Shown piece after piece: positions 16,156 to 24,742 of a stretch of 64,000 bases of DNA (its first letter is position 1; every line of letters begins with the position of its first letter). The notes beneath the pieces were generated by a model that had not been told where the DNA came from, made no database searches, and saw nothing but the letters and a program-made list of their open reading frames with translations. This DNA comes from Streptomyces sp. NBS 14/10 (GTDB lineage Bacteria; Actinomycetota; Actinomycetes; Streptomycetales; Streptomycetaceae), in assembly GCF_002224125.1 (NCBI RefSeq), contig NZ_NCSM01000012.1:53298-117297 (forward strand). Direction: 5' to 3'. The position numbers and the translations under genes were made by a program.

Positions 16156-17253
16156 ATGCGGGAGCCGGCGCGGGGCAGGCAGGCGCGGATCGTGGGCATC
16201 GTGGAGGCCCGCGGGCTGGCGAAGATCACCGATCTGGCCGATGAGCTGGGGGTCTCCGTCGTCACGGTGCGCCGGGACATCGAGGAGCTGGCGCGCCGCG
16301 GGGAGGTGCGCCGCGGCCACGGGGTGGCGCGTTCGCTGCGGCCGTTGCCCGAGCCCGGCGGGGGCACCGGCGACGCGATCGGCATGGTCGTCCCGGAGCG
16401 CAACACCTATCTGACGGAGGCCGTGCAGGGGGCGCGGGAGGCCGCCGAACAGGCGGGTCTGAGGCTCGCGCTGCACATCGCCGCCGACGAGCCGGGCGCG
16501 GGCCGCCGCGCGGTCCGCCAGGCGCTGGACGCCGGGGTGCGCGGTCTGCTGCTCGCGCCGCGCTGGCGTACGGCGGCGGAGGCGGTGGCGGATCACGCGT
16601 GGCTGTCGGCCCTGGAGGTGCCGGTGGTGCTGGTGGAGCGCCGCCCCGAGCGGGGCAGCGCCATCTACGGCCTTGACTCGGTCCGCGCCGACCATGGGCA
16701 CGGGGTGCATCTGGCCCTGGACCATCTGCTCTCCCTCGGCCACCGGCGGATCGTGCTGGCGGCGCGCGACGACAGCCCCACCGCGCGGGTGATCCGCGCC
16801 GAGTTCGCCGCGCAGACCGCGGCCCGCGAGATCGCCGAGGGGTGCCGTACGATCCTCAGCTCGCGCACCGCGGGCCCCGATCCGAGCGTCGCCGACGCGC
16901 GGGCGGCCGATCTGGCACACACGCTGCTCGAGACCGGGGCGACGGCGGCGCTGATCCACAGCGACATGGACGCGCTGGTGCTGTTGCAGCGGCTCGAGGA
17001 GGCCGGTATCGAGGTGCCGCGGGACTGCGCGGTCGTGGCGTACAACGACGTGGTCGCGGACATGGGGCATATCGCGCTGACCGCGGTGGCCCCGCCGAAG
17101 GCGGAGATCGGGCGCGCGGCGCTGGATGTGCTGCGCCGTCAGTTCGACGCGGCGCGCGAGGGCCGGCGGCCCGGTGCCACCCGTCATCTGGAGCTGCTGC
17201 CGGCCCTTGTGGTCCGTGAGTCCACGGCGCCCGCGGCGGCCCGCCAGTTCTGA
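16156..17253 (+). CDS. DeoR-type HTH / LacI-type ligand-domain hybrid transcriptional regulator
   Basis: A 365-aa regulator. The N-terminus (about residues 1-60) is a DeoR-family winged HTH: RQARIVGIVEARGLAKITDLADELGVSVVTVRRDIEELARRGEVRRGHG. The remainder is a periplasmic-binding-fold sensor as in LacI/GalR proteins (IGMVVPERNTYLTEAVQGAREAAEQAG, then VPVVLVERR, HGVHLALDHLLSLGHRRI, DCAVVAYNDVVADMGHIALTAV). It stands immediately before a sugar ABC operon in the same direction, so it is the likely sugar-responsive repressor of that operon and of itself; a shared 14-bp motif flanks it on both sides. Confidence 0.9.
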   Translation: MREPARGRQARIVGIVEARGLAKITDLADELGVSVVTVRRDIEELARRGEVRRGHGVARSLRPLPEPGGGTGDAIGMVVPERNTYLTEAVQGAREAAEQAGLRLALHIAADEPGAGRRAVRQALDAGVRGLLLAPRWRTAAEAVADHAWLSALEVPVVLVERRPERGSAIYGLDSVRADHGHGVHLALDHLLSLGHRRIVLAARDDSPTARVIRAEFAAQTAAREIAEGCRTILSSRTAGPDPSVADARAADLAHTLLETGATAALIHSDMDALVLLQRLEEAGIEVPRDCAVVAYNDVVADMGHIALTAVAPPKAEIGRAALDVLRRQFDAAREGRRPGATRHLELLPALVVRESTAPAAARQF

Positions 17254-17264
17254 TCGTTTGACCG
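17251..17264 (+). promoter_or_regulatory. Candidate operator 2
   Basis: TGATCGTTTGACCG, overlapping the regulator stop codon and facing an inverted copy 36 bp downstream. It fits the same TGATCGNWTGAYYG pattern as sites 16097 and 17301. Confidence 0.5.
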
Positions 17265-17288
17265 CTTTAGTTTCTTCTGTTCGATGTA

Positions 17289-17318
17289 TTGACGTCTTTT
17301 CAGTCAAGCGATCAGGAT
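17289..17318 (+). promoter_or_regulatory. Candidate promoter overlapped by operator 3, driving the sugar operon
   Basis: TTGACG at 17289 and CAGGAT at 17313, spaced 18 bp, resemble a vegetative sigma promoter 37 bp before the binding-protein start. The inverted motif copy at 17301-17314 (complement TGATCGCTTGACTG) covers the spacer and the -10 edge, so a bound repressor would block polymerase. Confidence 0.5.
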
Positions 17319-17354
17319 TCCCCGTGACTCCACCGTTGAATCAGGGGAGGGTCC

Positions 17355-18704
17355 ATGCCTGGCCACAGACGCCCAGGACGCCTGGCAACCCGACGCCGGG
17401 CCACGGCCGGAACAACGGCACTACTCACTCTGCTCGTCCTCGTACTGGCGGGCTGCTCCACAGATCGCGGGTCCGACACCGTCGGCGACGGTCCCGTGCG
17501 CCTCACCTTCTGGTCGGCGCTGCGCGGCAGTCAGGAGGTCGTCGACGAGTTCAACCGCACCCACACCAAGATCAAGGTCGATTTCCAGCAGGTTCCCTCG
17601 GGGGAGCAGGGCGGCTGGGCCAAGCTCAGCAACGCCGCGCGCGCGGGCAATTCCCCCGATGTGGCCACCATCGAATACCCGCAGCTGCCCAGTTTCACCA
17701 TCGACGGCGTGCCCCGGGACATCACCAAGCTGTTGCCCGACTCGGTACGGAGCAAGATCCTGCCGCAGGCGCTCGACCTCACCACCTTCGAGGGCCGCAC
17801 CTACGCCGTACCGGTGGACATCGAGCCGATGGTCTTCCTGTACCGCAAGGACATCTTCACCAAGAACCACATCCCGGTGCCCAAGACCTGGGCGGAGTTC
17901 GAGCGTTCGGCCCGCGAGCTCAAGAAGGCCGAGCCGCGGTCCCGTATCGCCAGCCTCTTCACCACCGGCGGCACGCTCTACATGGCCGCGTACGCCTGGC
18001 AGGCCGGGGCCCAGTGGTACGACACCGCGGACGACACCTGGCGCATCGACATGGACGACGCCCCCACCCGCAAGGTCGCGGCGTACTGGCAGCGGCTGAT
18101 GGACCAGGACCTGGTACGTGTGGAGCCCGGGTCCAGCCAGCAGTGGCGGGCCCATCTGCGCAGCGGGGAGACCGTCGGCTATCTGGCGGGCGCCTGGGCC
18201 GCGGGGTCCATGATGGCGTCCACCCCCGATGGCAAGGGCAAATGGGCCATCGCGCCGGTTCCGCAGTGGGACCCGGCCAAGCCGAAGGTGTCCACCCAGG
18301 GCGGCTCGACCTTCATGGTCACCAAGGACAGTCGCCATCCCAAGGAGGCCATGGAGTTCATCTCCTGGATGGTCACCAGCCCCGACGCGCTCCGCGCCAA
18401 GCTCGCCAGCGGTGTCAGCAGCGCCTTCCCGGTCGTGCCAGAGCTGGTCCCGGTCGCCCGCAAGGAGATGGACACCAGCTACTACTCAGGCCAGGACATC
18501 TTCGGACTCTTCCAGCAGCAGGCCGAGCTGATCGCCCCGACCTGGAAGTGGGGGCCGCGGATGGTCTCGACCACCACCTCCGGCGACGACGGGCTCGCGA
18601 AGGCCGGTGTCGGCAGCGGCGACATTCTGAAGGCCCTGCGCGAGGCCCAGAACAAGACGATGCCCGATCTGAAGAGCCTCGGCCTGTCGGTCACCACCGG
18701 CTGA
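17355..18704 (+). CDS. Sugar ABC transporter substrate-binding lipoprotein
   Basis: A 449-aa family-1 extracellular solute-binding protein. A signal peptide with lipobox LVLAGC predicts lipidation at Cys34. The mature start VRLTFWSALRGSQEVVDEFNRTH, and later GRTYAVPVDIEPMVFLYRKDIF, are typical of carbohydrate-binding members. GGAGG lies 4 nt before the ATG. It delivers its ligand to the two permeases encoded next. No ATP-binding gene is present in the operon, as usual in Streptomyces, where the shared ATPase MsiK energises many sugar importers. Confidence 0.93.
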   Translation: MPGHRRPGRLATRRRATAGTTALLTLLVLVLAGCSTDRGSDTVGDGPVRLTFWSALRGSQEVVDEFNRTHTKIKVDFQQVPSGEQGGWAKLSNAARAGNSPDVATIEYPQLPSFTIDGVPRDITKLLPDSVRSKILPQALDLTTFEGRTYAVPVDIEPMVFLYRKDIFTKNHIPVPKTWAEFERSARELKKAEPRSRIASLFTTGGTLYMAAYAWQAGAQWYDTADDTWRIDMDDAPTRKVAAYWQRLMDQDLVRVEPGSSQQWRAHLRSGETVGYLAGAWAAGSMMASTPDGKGKWAIAPVPQWDPAKPKVSTQGGSTFMVTKDSRHPKEAMEFISWMVTSPDALRAKLASGVSSAFPVVPELVPVARKEMDTSYYSGQDIFGLFQQQAELIAPTWKWGPRMVSTTTSGDDGLAKAGVGSGDILKALREAQNKTMPDLKSLGLSVTTG

Positions 18705-18800
18705 GCCGCCGCCCGCCGCCTCGCCGCCCCGTCGTCGCACCCCTGAGCCGCTCGTCTCACCCCTGAGCCGCACCTCACCCTGTCTGAGCCGAGGTATCCC

Positions 18801-19760
18801 GTGAGCACAGTCATGTCCTCGAAACGGACGGCGCCGCCATCGGCCGCCGCCGACCCGCCCCGCAGAACCGGACGACGCCAGCAGCGGATCGCCGCCACCG
18901 TGCTGCTGACCCCCTTCACGGCACTGCTCATCGCCGTGTTCCTGATCCCCGTCGGCTATGCCATCTACCTCAGCCTCTTCTCGGAGGACCACGAGGGCCT
19001 CGGCTTCGGCGGTGGGCGCACCGTCTTCACCGGGCTGCGCAGCTATCTCTCGGTACTTCAGGACCCGAGCTTCCTCGCCGGGTTCGGCACCATCGCCCTC
19101 TACTGCGTGATCTTCGTACCCCTCGTGGTCATCAGCTCGCTCGCGCTCGCCCTGCTGCTCGACTCGGGCCTCATCCGGCTGCGGCGGACCGCGCAGATGC
19201 TGGTCTATCTGCCGCACGCCGTCCCCGGCATCATCGCGGCCGTCATCTGGCTGTACCTCTACACCCCGGGGCTCAGCCCGGTCATCAAACTCTTCGCCCA
19301 GGCCGACATCACCATCGACTTCCTCGGTCTGCACACCGTGCTGCCGTCGATCGTCAACATCGCCCTGTGGAGCGGGCTCGGCTACAACATGATCATCTTC
19401 TATGCCGCGCTCCAGGCGCTGCCGCGTGAGGTGATCGAGGCGGCGACCATCGACGGCGCCGGGGGCATCCGCACCGCGCTCCAGGTCAAGGTGCCCATCG
19501 TGCGCGGCTCCGTCGTCCTGGTGTGCATGTTCTCCCTGATCGGTGCGCTCCAGCTGTTCACCGAACCCATGCTGATGAACCAGGCCACCCCGATGGTCAA
19601 CTCCCGCTTCACCCCCAACATGTACATCTACGACGCGGCCTTCCGCCGCAACAACTACGGACTCGCCTCCGCGGCCTCCGTGATCCTCCTGATCGTCACC
19701 TGCGTGCTGTCGTACGCCGTGACGCGCTGGTCGGGCCGCCGGGAACGGAGAGTGGGATGA
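18801..19760 (+). CDS. Sugar ABC transporter permease (MalF-type)
   Basis: A 319-aa membrane protein with six predicted helices; the first begins after a basic/proline-rich N-terminus (TPFTALLIAVFLIPVGYAIYL). The ATPase-contact EAA loop reads EAATIDGAGGIRTALQVKVPIV. GTG at 18801 is used, with an in-frame ATG at 18813 as an alternative. Its stop overlaps the start of the next permease by 4 bp. Confidence 0.92.
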   Translation: MSTVMSSKRTAPPSAAADPPRRTGRRQQRIAATVLLTPFTALLIAVFLIPVGYAIYLSLFSEDHEGLGFGGGRTVFTGLRSYLSVLQDPSFLAGFGTIALYCVIFVPLVVISSLALALLLDSGLIRLRRTAQMLVYLPHAVPGIIAAVIWLYLYTPGLSPVIKLFAQADITIDFLGLHTVLPSIVNIALWSGLGYNMIIFYAALQALPREVIEAATIDGAGGIRTALQVKVPIVRGSVVLVCMFSLIGALQLFTEPMLMNQATPMVNSRFTPNMYIYDAAFRRNNYGLASAASVILLIVTCVLSYAVTRWSGRRERRVG

Positions 19761-20671
19761 CCACGACCACACCCACCACCACCGTGAACACCGCCGGCGG
19801 ACCACCGGCCCGACCGCTCGGCAGGCCCTTCGGCCGTTCCAAGCTGACCAGCCGCGGTATCGCCAACGCGGTGGTCCTGATCGCCGCCCTCTACACCATG
19901 CTGCCCGCGCTGTGGCTGGTGCTGGCGTCCACCAAGAACGCCGACGCCCTCTTCGGCAGCGACATCTTCTCCCTCGGCGACTTCTCCTTCGCGCGCAACC
20001 TCTCCGACCTGTTCTCCATGGACGGCGGGCTCTACGGCGAGTGGTACGTCAACAGCCTGCTGTACGCGGTCGTCGGCGCCCTGGCCGGCTCGCTCATCAG
20101 CGTCTCCGCGGGCTACGCCTTCGACAAGTACGAGTTCCGGCACAAGGAGAAGCTGTTCGGCCTCGTCCTCACCGGTGTCATGGTGCCGCCGACCGTGCTG
20201 GCCCTCCCGCTCTATCTGGTGGCCTCCAACGTCGGCATGGTCAACACCTTCTGGGCGGTCTTCGTCCCGGTCCTCTTCAACCCCTTCGGCGTCTATCTCG
20301 CCCGCCTGCTCAGCAGCGGCTATGTGCCGAACGAGGTCCTGGAGGCGTCCCGGATGGACGGCGCGGGCGAGCTCACGACCTACTTCCGGGTCAGCCTGAG
20401 GATGCTCGGCCCCGGCTTCGTCACCGTCTTCCTCTTCCAGCTCACCGCCATCTGGAACAATTTCTTCCTCCCCATGGTGATGCTCTCCGACCAGCACCTG
20501 TATCCGCTGAGCCTCGGCCTCTACACCTGGAACAGCGCCGCGACCGTCTCGCCCGAGTACTACCCCCTGGTCGTCATCGGCTCGCTGCTCGCCGTCGTAC
20601 CGCTGATCGCGGCCTTCGTACTGCTCCAGCGCTACTGGAAGTCCGGCCTCACCGCAGGGAGCGTCAAGTGA
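19757..20671 (+). CDS. Sugar ABC transporter permease (MalG-type)
   Basis: A 304-aa partner permease. The Thr-rich N-terminal tail (MTTTTPTTTVNTAGG) is followed by the helix AVVLIAALYTMLPALWLVLAS. The EAA loop reads EASRMDGAGELTTYFRVSLRML. ATG at 19757 overlaps the upstream stop (ATGA); its own stop overlaps the dehydrogenase start (GTGA). Pairing with the preceding permease defines a type-I sugar importer. Confidence 0.92.
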   Translation: MTTTTPTTTVNTAGGPPARPLGRPFGRSKLTSRGIANAVVLIAALYTMLPALWLVLASTKNADALFGSDIFSLGDFSFARNLSDLFSMDGGLYGEWYVNSLLYAVVGALAGSLISVSAGYAFDKYEFRHKEKLFGLVLTGVMVPPTVLALPLYLVASNVGMVNTFWAVFVPVLFNPFGVYLARLLSSGYVPNEVLEASRMDGAGELTTYFRVSLRMLGPGFVTVFLFQLTAIWNNFFLPMVMLSDQHLYPLSLGLYTWNSAATVSPEYYPLVVIGSLLAVVPLIAAFVLLQRYWKSGLTAGSVK

Positions 20672-21687
20672 TCCCACCGCACCCCCGTCCGCGCGCCGTC
20701 CTCGCCATGGCCTCCAGGACCGCGCAACAGGTGCTCGACGCCGAGGCGCTGGCCCGGCTGGCCCGGCTGACCGATCTCGACCCGGGGCTCGTCCTCGACG
20801 ACTTCACCACGCCGGCCGCCCAGCACGCCCTCGCCACCGCCGAGCTCCTGGTCACCGGATGGGGCTGCCCGCCCGTCGACCGCCGGGCGCTGGACGCCGC
20901 CCCCCGGCTGCGCGCCATCGTGCACACTGCCGGGACCGTGCGCCACCACATCACCGACGCCTGCTGGGAGCGCGGCATCGAGGTCTCCTCGGCCGCCGCG
21001 GCCAACGCCGTACCCGTCGCCGAGTACACCCTCGCCATGATCCTCCTCGCCAACAAACGCGTCCTGGACATCGCCCGCGACTACCGCGCCGAACGCCGCC
21101 GGATCGACTGGACCGAGCGATACCCCGGCGCGGGCAACTACCGCCGGACCGTCGGCATCCTCAGCGCCTCCGCCATCGGTCGGCGCGTCATCGAACTGCT
21201 CCGCCCGCACGACCTCGACGTGCTGCTGTACGACCCGTACGTCACGGCCGAAGAGGCCCGCGAGCTGGGCGCCCGGCTGGTCCCGCTGGGTGACCTGTTC
21301 GCCGCCGGCGACGTGGTCAGCGTGCACACCCCGCTGCTGCCCCAGACCCGCGGCCTGGTCAGCCGCGAGCTGCTGGCGGCCATGCCCACCGGCGGCACGC
21401 TGATCAACACCGCCCGCGCCCCGATCGTGGACCAGACCGCGCTGACCGACGAGGTGCGGGCCGGACGGCTGTACGCGGTGCTGGACGTCACCGAACCGGA
21501 GGTGCTGCCCGCCGACTCACCGCTGCACGACTGCGACCACGTGCTGATCACACCGCATATCGCCGGGTCCAAGGGCGGCGAGCTCAGACGCCTCGCCGAT
21601 CTGGCGATCGCCGAGGTCGAGGCGTACGCCCAGGGGCGGCCGTTCGCCCATCCGGTACGCCCGGAGGTCCTGGACCGCTCGGCGTGA
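20668..21687 (+). CDS. D-isomer-specific 2-hydroxyacid dehydrogenase family protein
   Basis: A 339-aa NAD-dependent oxidoreductase fold. The catalytic triad residues appear as Arg near 250 (NTARAPIVD), Glu276 (DVTEPEVLP) and His297 (ITPHIAGS). The dinucleotide loop reads GILSASAIGRRVIELL instead of the usual GxGxxG, with Ser replacing the middle glycine positions; the following DPY suits NAD. GTG at 20668 overlaps the permease stop. In this operon it may oxidise or reduce a sugar acid or keto-sugar derived from the imported ligand; the substrate is not evident. Confidence 0.85.
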   Translation: MIPPHPRPRAVLAMASRTAQQVLDAEALARLARLTDLDPGLVLDDFTTPAAQHALATAELLVTGWGCPPVDRRALDAAPRLRAIVHTAGTVRHHITDACWERGIEVSSAAAANAVPVAEYTLAMILLANKRVLDIARDYRAERRRIDWTERYPGAGNYRRTVGILSASAIGRRVIELLRPHDLDVLLYDPYVTAEEARELGARLVPLGDLFAAGDVVSVHTPLLPQTRGLVSRELLAAMPTGGTLINTARAPIVDQTALTDEVRAGRLYAVLDVTEPEVLPADSPLHDCDHVLITPHIAGSKGGELRRLADLAIAEVEAYAQGRPFAHPVRPEVLDRSA

Positions 21688-21785
21688 CGCGTGAGGTCGG
21701 AGACCTGAACGCCTGAACGCCTAAACGCCTGAGGCCGGACACCGGGCCATCCAGCACAGACGCGAGTAGGAGACGTACCCCCGCC

Positions 21786-23825
21786 ATGCCCACCCCCACC
21801 CTCTCCAGCACCCCCACCGCGCCGCTCCCCTTCCCGTTCCCCGCCGACGACCGCGCGCTCAGCCCGTACACCGGGCTGACCCGCGCCCACTGGGAGGCCG
21901 TCGCCGACGGGATGCTGCGTGCCGCCCTGCGGTACGCCACCCCCGGCCACGGCCTGATCGACCTGCCCGGACCGCCGTCGAAGTCCGGAGTGCGCTCCGA
22001 CGGCCTCGAAGGATTCGCCCGTACCTTCCTGCTCGCCGCCCTGCGCGTCGCGGGCGCAGGCGGAGCCGACCCGCACAGCTTTCTGCCCCGCTACACCGCG
22101 GGCATCGAGCGCGGCACCCTCACCCCCGGCCGGGACGACGCCGAGTCCTGGCCGCTGATCGGCCATCACGGCATCCAGGGCCAGCCGATGGTGGAGGCGG
22201 CGTCCGTGGCGCTGGCCCTGCGCATGACCGCGCCATGGACCTGGAAGAGGCTGCCCGCCGCCGCCCGGGACCGTACCGAGGAGTGGCTGCGCGGCGCGCT
22301 GCGGCACACGCCCGCGCCCAACAACTGGTACCTCTTCCCGCTGACCGTCGCCGGCTTCCTGGAGTCGGTCGGGCGCGGCGACGCCGAGACCGCCCGGGCC
22401 ATCGAGCGCGGCCTCGGCCTGCTGGAGGGCTGGTACCGCGGCCAGGGCTGGTACACCGACGGCGACGGGCGGGCCTTCGACCACTACAACGGCTGGGCCC
22501 TGCACCTGTATCCGCTGCTGCACGCCCACCTGGCCGCCGACCAAGCGCTGCTCGACCACCTCGGCTCGCGGCTGCGCGAGTTCCTGGAAGGGTTCTCGCT
22601 GCTCTTCGACGCCGACGGCGCCCCCATCCACCACGGCCGCTCCCTCACGTACCGCTTCGCCGCCGGTGCCGCCGTCGCGCTCGGCGCCCTCACCGACCAC
22701 ACCCCGCTGCCCCCGGGCGCCACCCGGCGCCTGCTCAGCGGGGCGCTGCGGCACTTCCTCGACCGTGGCGCGCTCACCGGGGACGGTGTGCTGAGCCTGG
22801 GCTGGTACGGGCCCCACGGGGCCACACTGCAGCGCTACTCGGGACCGGGCTCCCCCTACTGGGCGTCCAAGGGGTTCATCGCCCTGCTGCTCCCGCCCGA
22901 CCACCCGGTGTGGACCGCCACGGAGAAACCGGCCCCGTCCCAGGGCCGGGACCGGGTGCTGGCGCTGCCCGCACCCGGCTTCCTGGTGCAGACCACCGGC
23001 CGCGACGGGCTGGTGCGGCTGCACAACCACGGCAGTTTCAAGCTACGCCCCTGGGACGCGGAGCGGCCTCCCAGCGACCCGCTGTACGCCCGCCTCGCCT
23101 ACTCCACCCGCACCGGCCCGACGAGCGCCGCCAACACCCCCGACAACCACATCGGCCTCGAACTGCGCGGGCTGCGCAGCTTCCGGCTCCGGATCACCCC
23201 GCTGGCCGCGGGCCCCAACTGGCTGGCCTCCTCGCATATCCCCGTCTTCCCGGACGGCGGCCCCGTACTGCCCGCCGCGCGCATCGACAGCCTGACCCTG
23301 GTGCGCGGCCCGCTGGAGCTGCGGGTGCACCGTACGGTGAACGTCCCCGCGGGCACGGCGGTCCACCACAGCGGCTGGGCCGTAGCCGTCCCGCCGGACA
23401 CCGCCGCCGAACAGGCGGACGGGGCCGGCCCGGCGGGGGAGACCTGCGTGGCGGGGGCCGAGGTCACCGGCCGGCTGCTGCCGCTGCACGGCTGGCAGAG
23501 CTCCACGGTGCGCAGGGCCCCGCAGGGCACCGCGTACGGGCCCTGGGCCCTGGTCCCCGAACTCACCGGCACCGTCGGCGCCCCCGTCGGGACCGTCGGC
23601 GAGGAGGAGTCCGGCACCGTGGGCGGGGAGGAGTCCGGCACCGTCTTCGTCGCGCTCGCCTCGCTCACCGGCGACCCTGACGCCCCGCCCCTGGCCGGGC
23701 TCGCCACCGCCGAGGTGAGCGGAACCACCGTCACGGTCCGCTGGGCGGACGGGCGCAGCACCGTGGTGGACTTCGGCGGCGGCCCGGACGGGGACGCGCC
23801 GCGGGTGACGGAGCGGACGGCATGA
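21786..23825 (+). CDS. DUF2264 domain protein (probable carbohydrate-active enzyme)
   Basis: A 679-aa cytoplasmic-looking protein without signal peptide. The N-terminal two thirds match the DUF2264 pattern: SPYTGLTRAHWEAVADGML, PPSKSGVRSDGLEGFARTFLLAA, then a Trp-rich core (NNWYLFPLTVAGFLES, YRGQGWYTDGDGRAFDHYNGWALHLYPLL, PIHHGRSLTYRFA). The Trp/His-rich helices suggest an (alpha/alpha)6 toroid as in unsaturated glucuronyl hydrolases, but that is inference. The C-terminal third is beta-rich. It carries a tandem duplication (GTVGEEESGTVGGEESGTV). Its stop overlaps the isomerase start by 4 bp. Confidence 0.8.
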   Translation: MPTPTLSSTPTAPLPFPFPADDRALSPYTGLTRAHWEAVADGMLRAALRYATPGHGLIDLPGPPSKSGVRSDGLEGFARTFLLAALRVAGAGGADPHSFLPRYTAGIERGTLTPGRDDAESWPLIGHHGIQGQPMVEAASVALALRMTAPWTWKRLPAAARDRTEEWLRGALRHTPAPNNWYLFPLTVAGFLESVGRGDAETARAIERGLGLLEGWYRGQGWYTDGDGRAFDHYNGWALHLYPLLHAHLAADQALLDHLGSRLREFLEGFSLLFDADGAPIHHGRSLTYRFAAGAAVALGALTDHTPLPPGATRRLLSGALRHFLDRGALTGDGVLSLGWYGPHGATLQRYSGPGSPYWASKGFIALLLPPDHPVWTATEKPAPSQGRDRVLALPAPGFLVQTTGRDGLVRLHNHGSFKLRPWDAERPPSDPLYARLAYSTRTGPTSAANTPDNHIGLELRGLRSFRLRITPLAAGPNWLASSHIPVFPDGGPVLPAARIDSLTLVRGPLELRVHRTVNVPAGTAVHHSGWAVAVPPDTAAEQADGAGPAGETCVAGAEVTGRLLPLHGWQSSTVRRAPQGTAYGPWALVPELTGTVGAPVGTVGEEESGTVGGEESGTVFVALASLTGDPDAPPLAGLATAEVSGTTVTVRWADGRSTVVDFGGGPDGDAPRVTERTA

Positions 23826-24619
23826 CCGGCGCCCCCGCGGCCGCCACCCGCCTGGGCATCTGCTCCGTCACCTTCCGCCATCTGGACCCGGACCAGGTGA
23901 TCGCCGCCGTGGCCGGGGCGGGCCTGGAGTGCGTGGAGTGGGGCGCTGACCGCCATGTGCCCGCCGGGGACGAGCGGGCCGCCCGCCGGGTGCGCGAGGC
24001 CACCGAAGAGGCGGGCCTCGCGGTCGCGTCGTACGGCTCGTACTACCGCGCCGGGGTCAGCGAACCGGAGGAGTTCGACGCGGTCCTGCGCTCGGCGGTG
24101 CTGCTCGGCGCGGCGCGGATACGGATCTGGGCGGGTACCACCGGCACCCGCGAGACCCCGCCCGAGCGGCGCCGGCAGATCGTCGAGGACACCCGGCGCG
24201 CCGCCGCGCTCGCGGCCGGTGCCGGGGTGGCGCTCGCGTACGAATTCCACCGGAACACCCTCACCGACGGCGCCGACCACGCGCTCGGGCTGCTTGACGA
24301 GGTGGGCCTGGACAGGGTGCACAGCTACTGGCAGCCACCCGTCGATCTGCCCGACGCCGAGGCGCTGTCCGGCCTCGACACGCTGATCGACCGGGTGGCC
24401 GCCGTGCACGCCTTCTCCTGGTGGCCCGGCACCACCCGGCTGCCGCTTTCGGCCCGCGAGGGGATGTGGCGCGCCGCCTTCGAGCGGCTGCGCGCCCACC
24501 GGGCCGCGCGGGCAGGCGTACCAGGGCCGCTGGACGTACTGCTGGAGTTCGTGCCCGGGGACGATGAGGGGATCCTGCCGAGGGAGGCGGCGACGCTGCG
24601 CGCCCTTGTGGGTGGGTGA
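23822..24619 (+). CDS. Sugar phosphate isomerase/epimerase (xylose isomerase-like TIM barrel)
   Basis: A 265-aa AP-endonuclease-2/xylose-isomerase-like barrel: LGICSVTFRHLDPDQVIAAV, GLECVEWGADRHVPAG, IRIWAGTTGTRE, ALAYEFHRNTLTD with a likely metal-binding Glu/His, HSYWQPPVD, AVHAFSWW and LLEFVPGDD (terminal metal Glu). Last gene of the operon, overlapping the DUF2264 gene. It probably isomerises the sugar freed by the preceding enzymes. Confidence 0.85.
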   Translation: MTGAPAAATRLGICSVTFRHLDPDQVIAAVAGAGLECVEWGADRHVPAGDERAARRVREATEEAGLAVASYGSYYRAGVSEPEEFDAVLRSAVLLGAARIRIWAGTTGTRETPPERRRQIVEDTRRAAALAAGAGVALAYEFHRNTLTDGADHALGLLDEVGLDRVHSYWQPPVDLPDAEALSGLDTLIDRVAAVHAFSWWPGTTRLPLSAREGMWRAAFERLRAHRAARAGVPGPLDVLLEFVPGDDEGILPREAATLRALVGG

Positions 24620-24628
24620 GCCCGCGGG

Positions 24629-24645
24629 GTGCCCGGGCCGGGCAC
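24629..24645. terminator. Hairpin after the sugar operon
   Basis: GTGCCCGG and CCGGGCAC pair around a single G, 10 bp after the isomerase stop. Too tight a loop for a perfect hairpin, but the position fits an operon terminator. Confidence 0.45.
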
Positions 24646-24742
24646 GGTGTGCCATGACCGGCTCCGACTCGACCGTTGCGTACGCTGACCTGGCCGTCTG
24701 ACAAGCGGCCGGTTCGACCCAACGGTTCGACAGGAGTACGTC

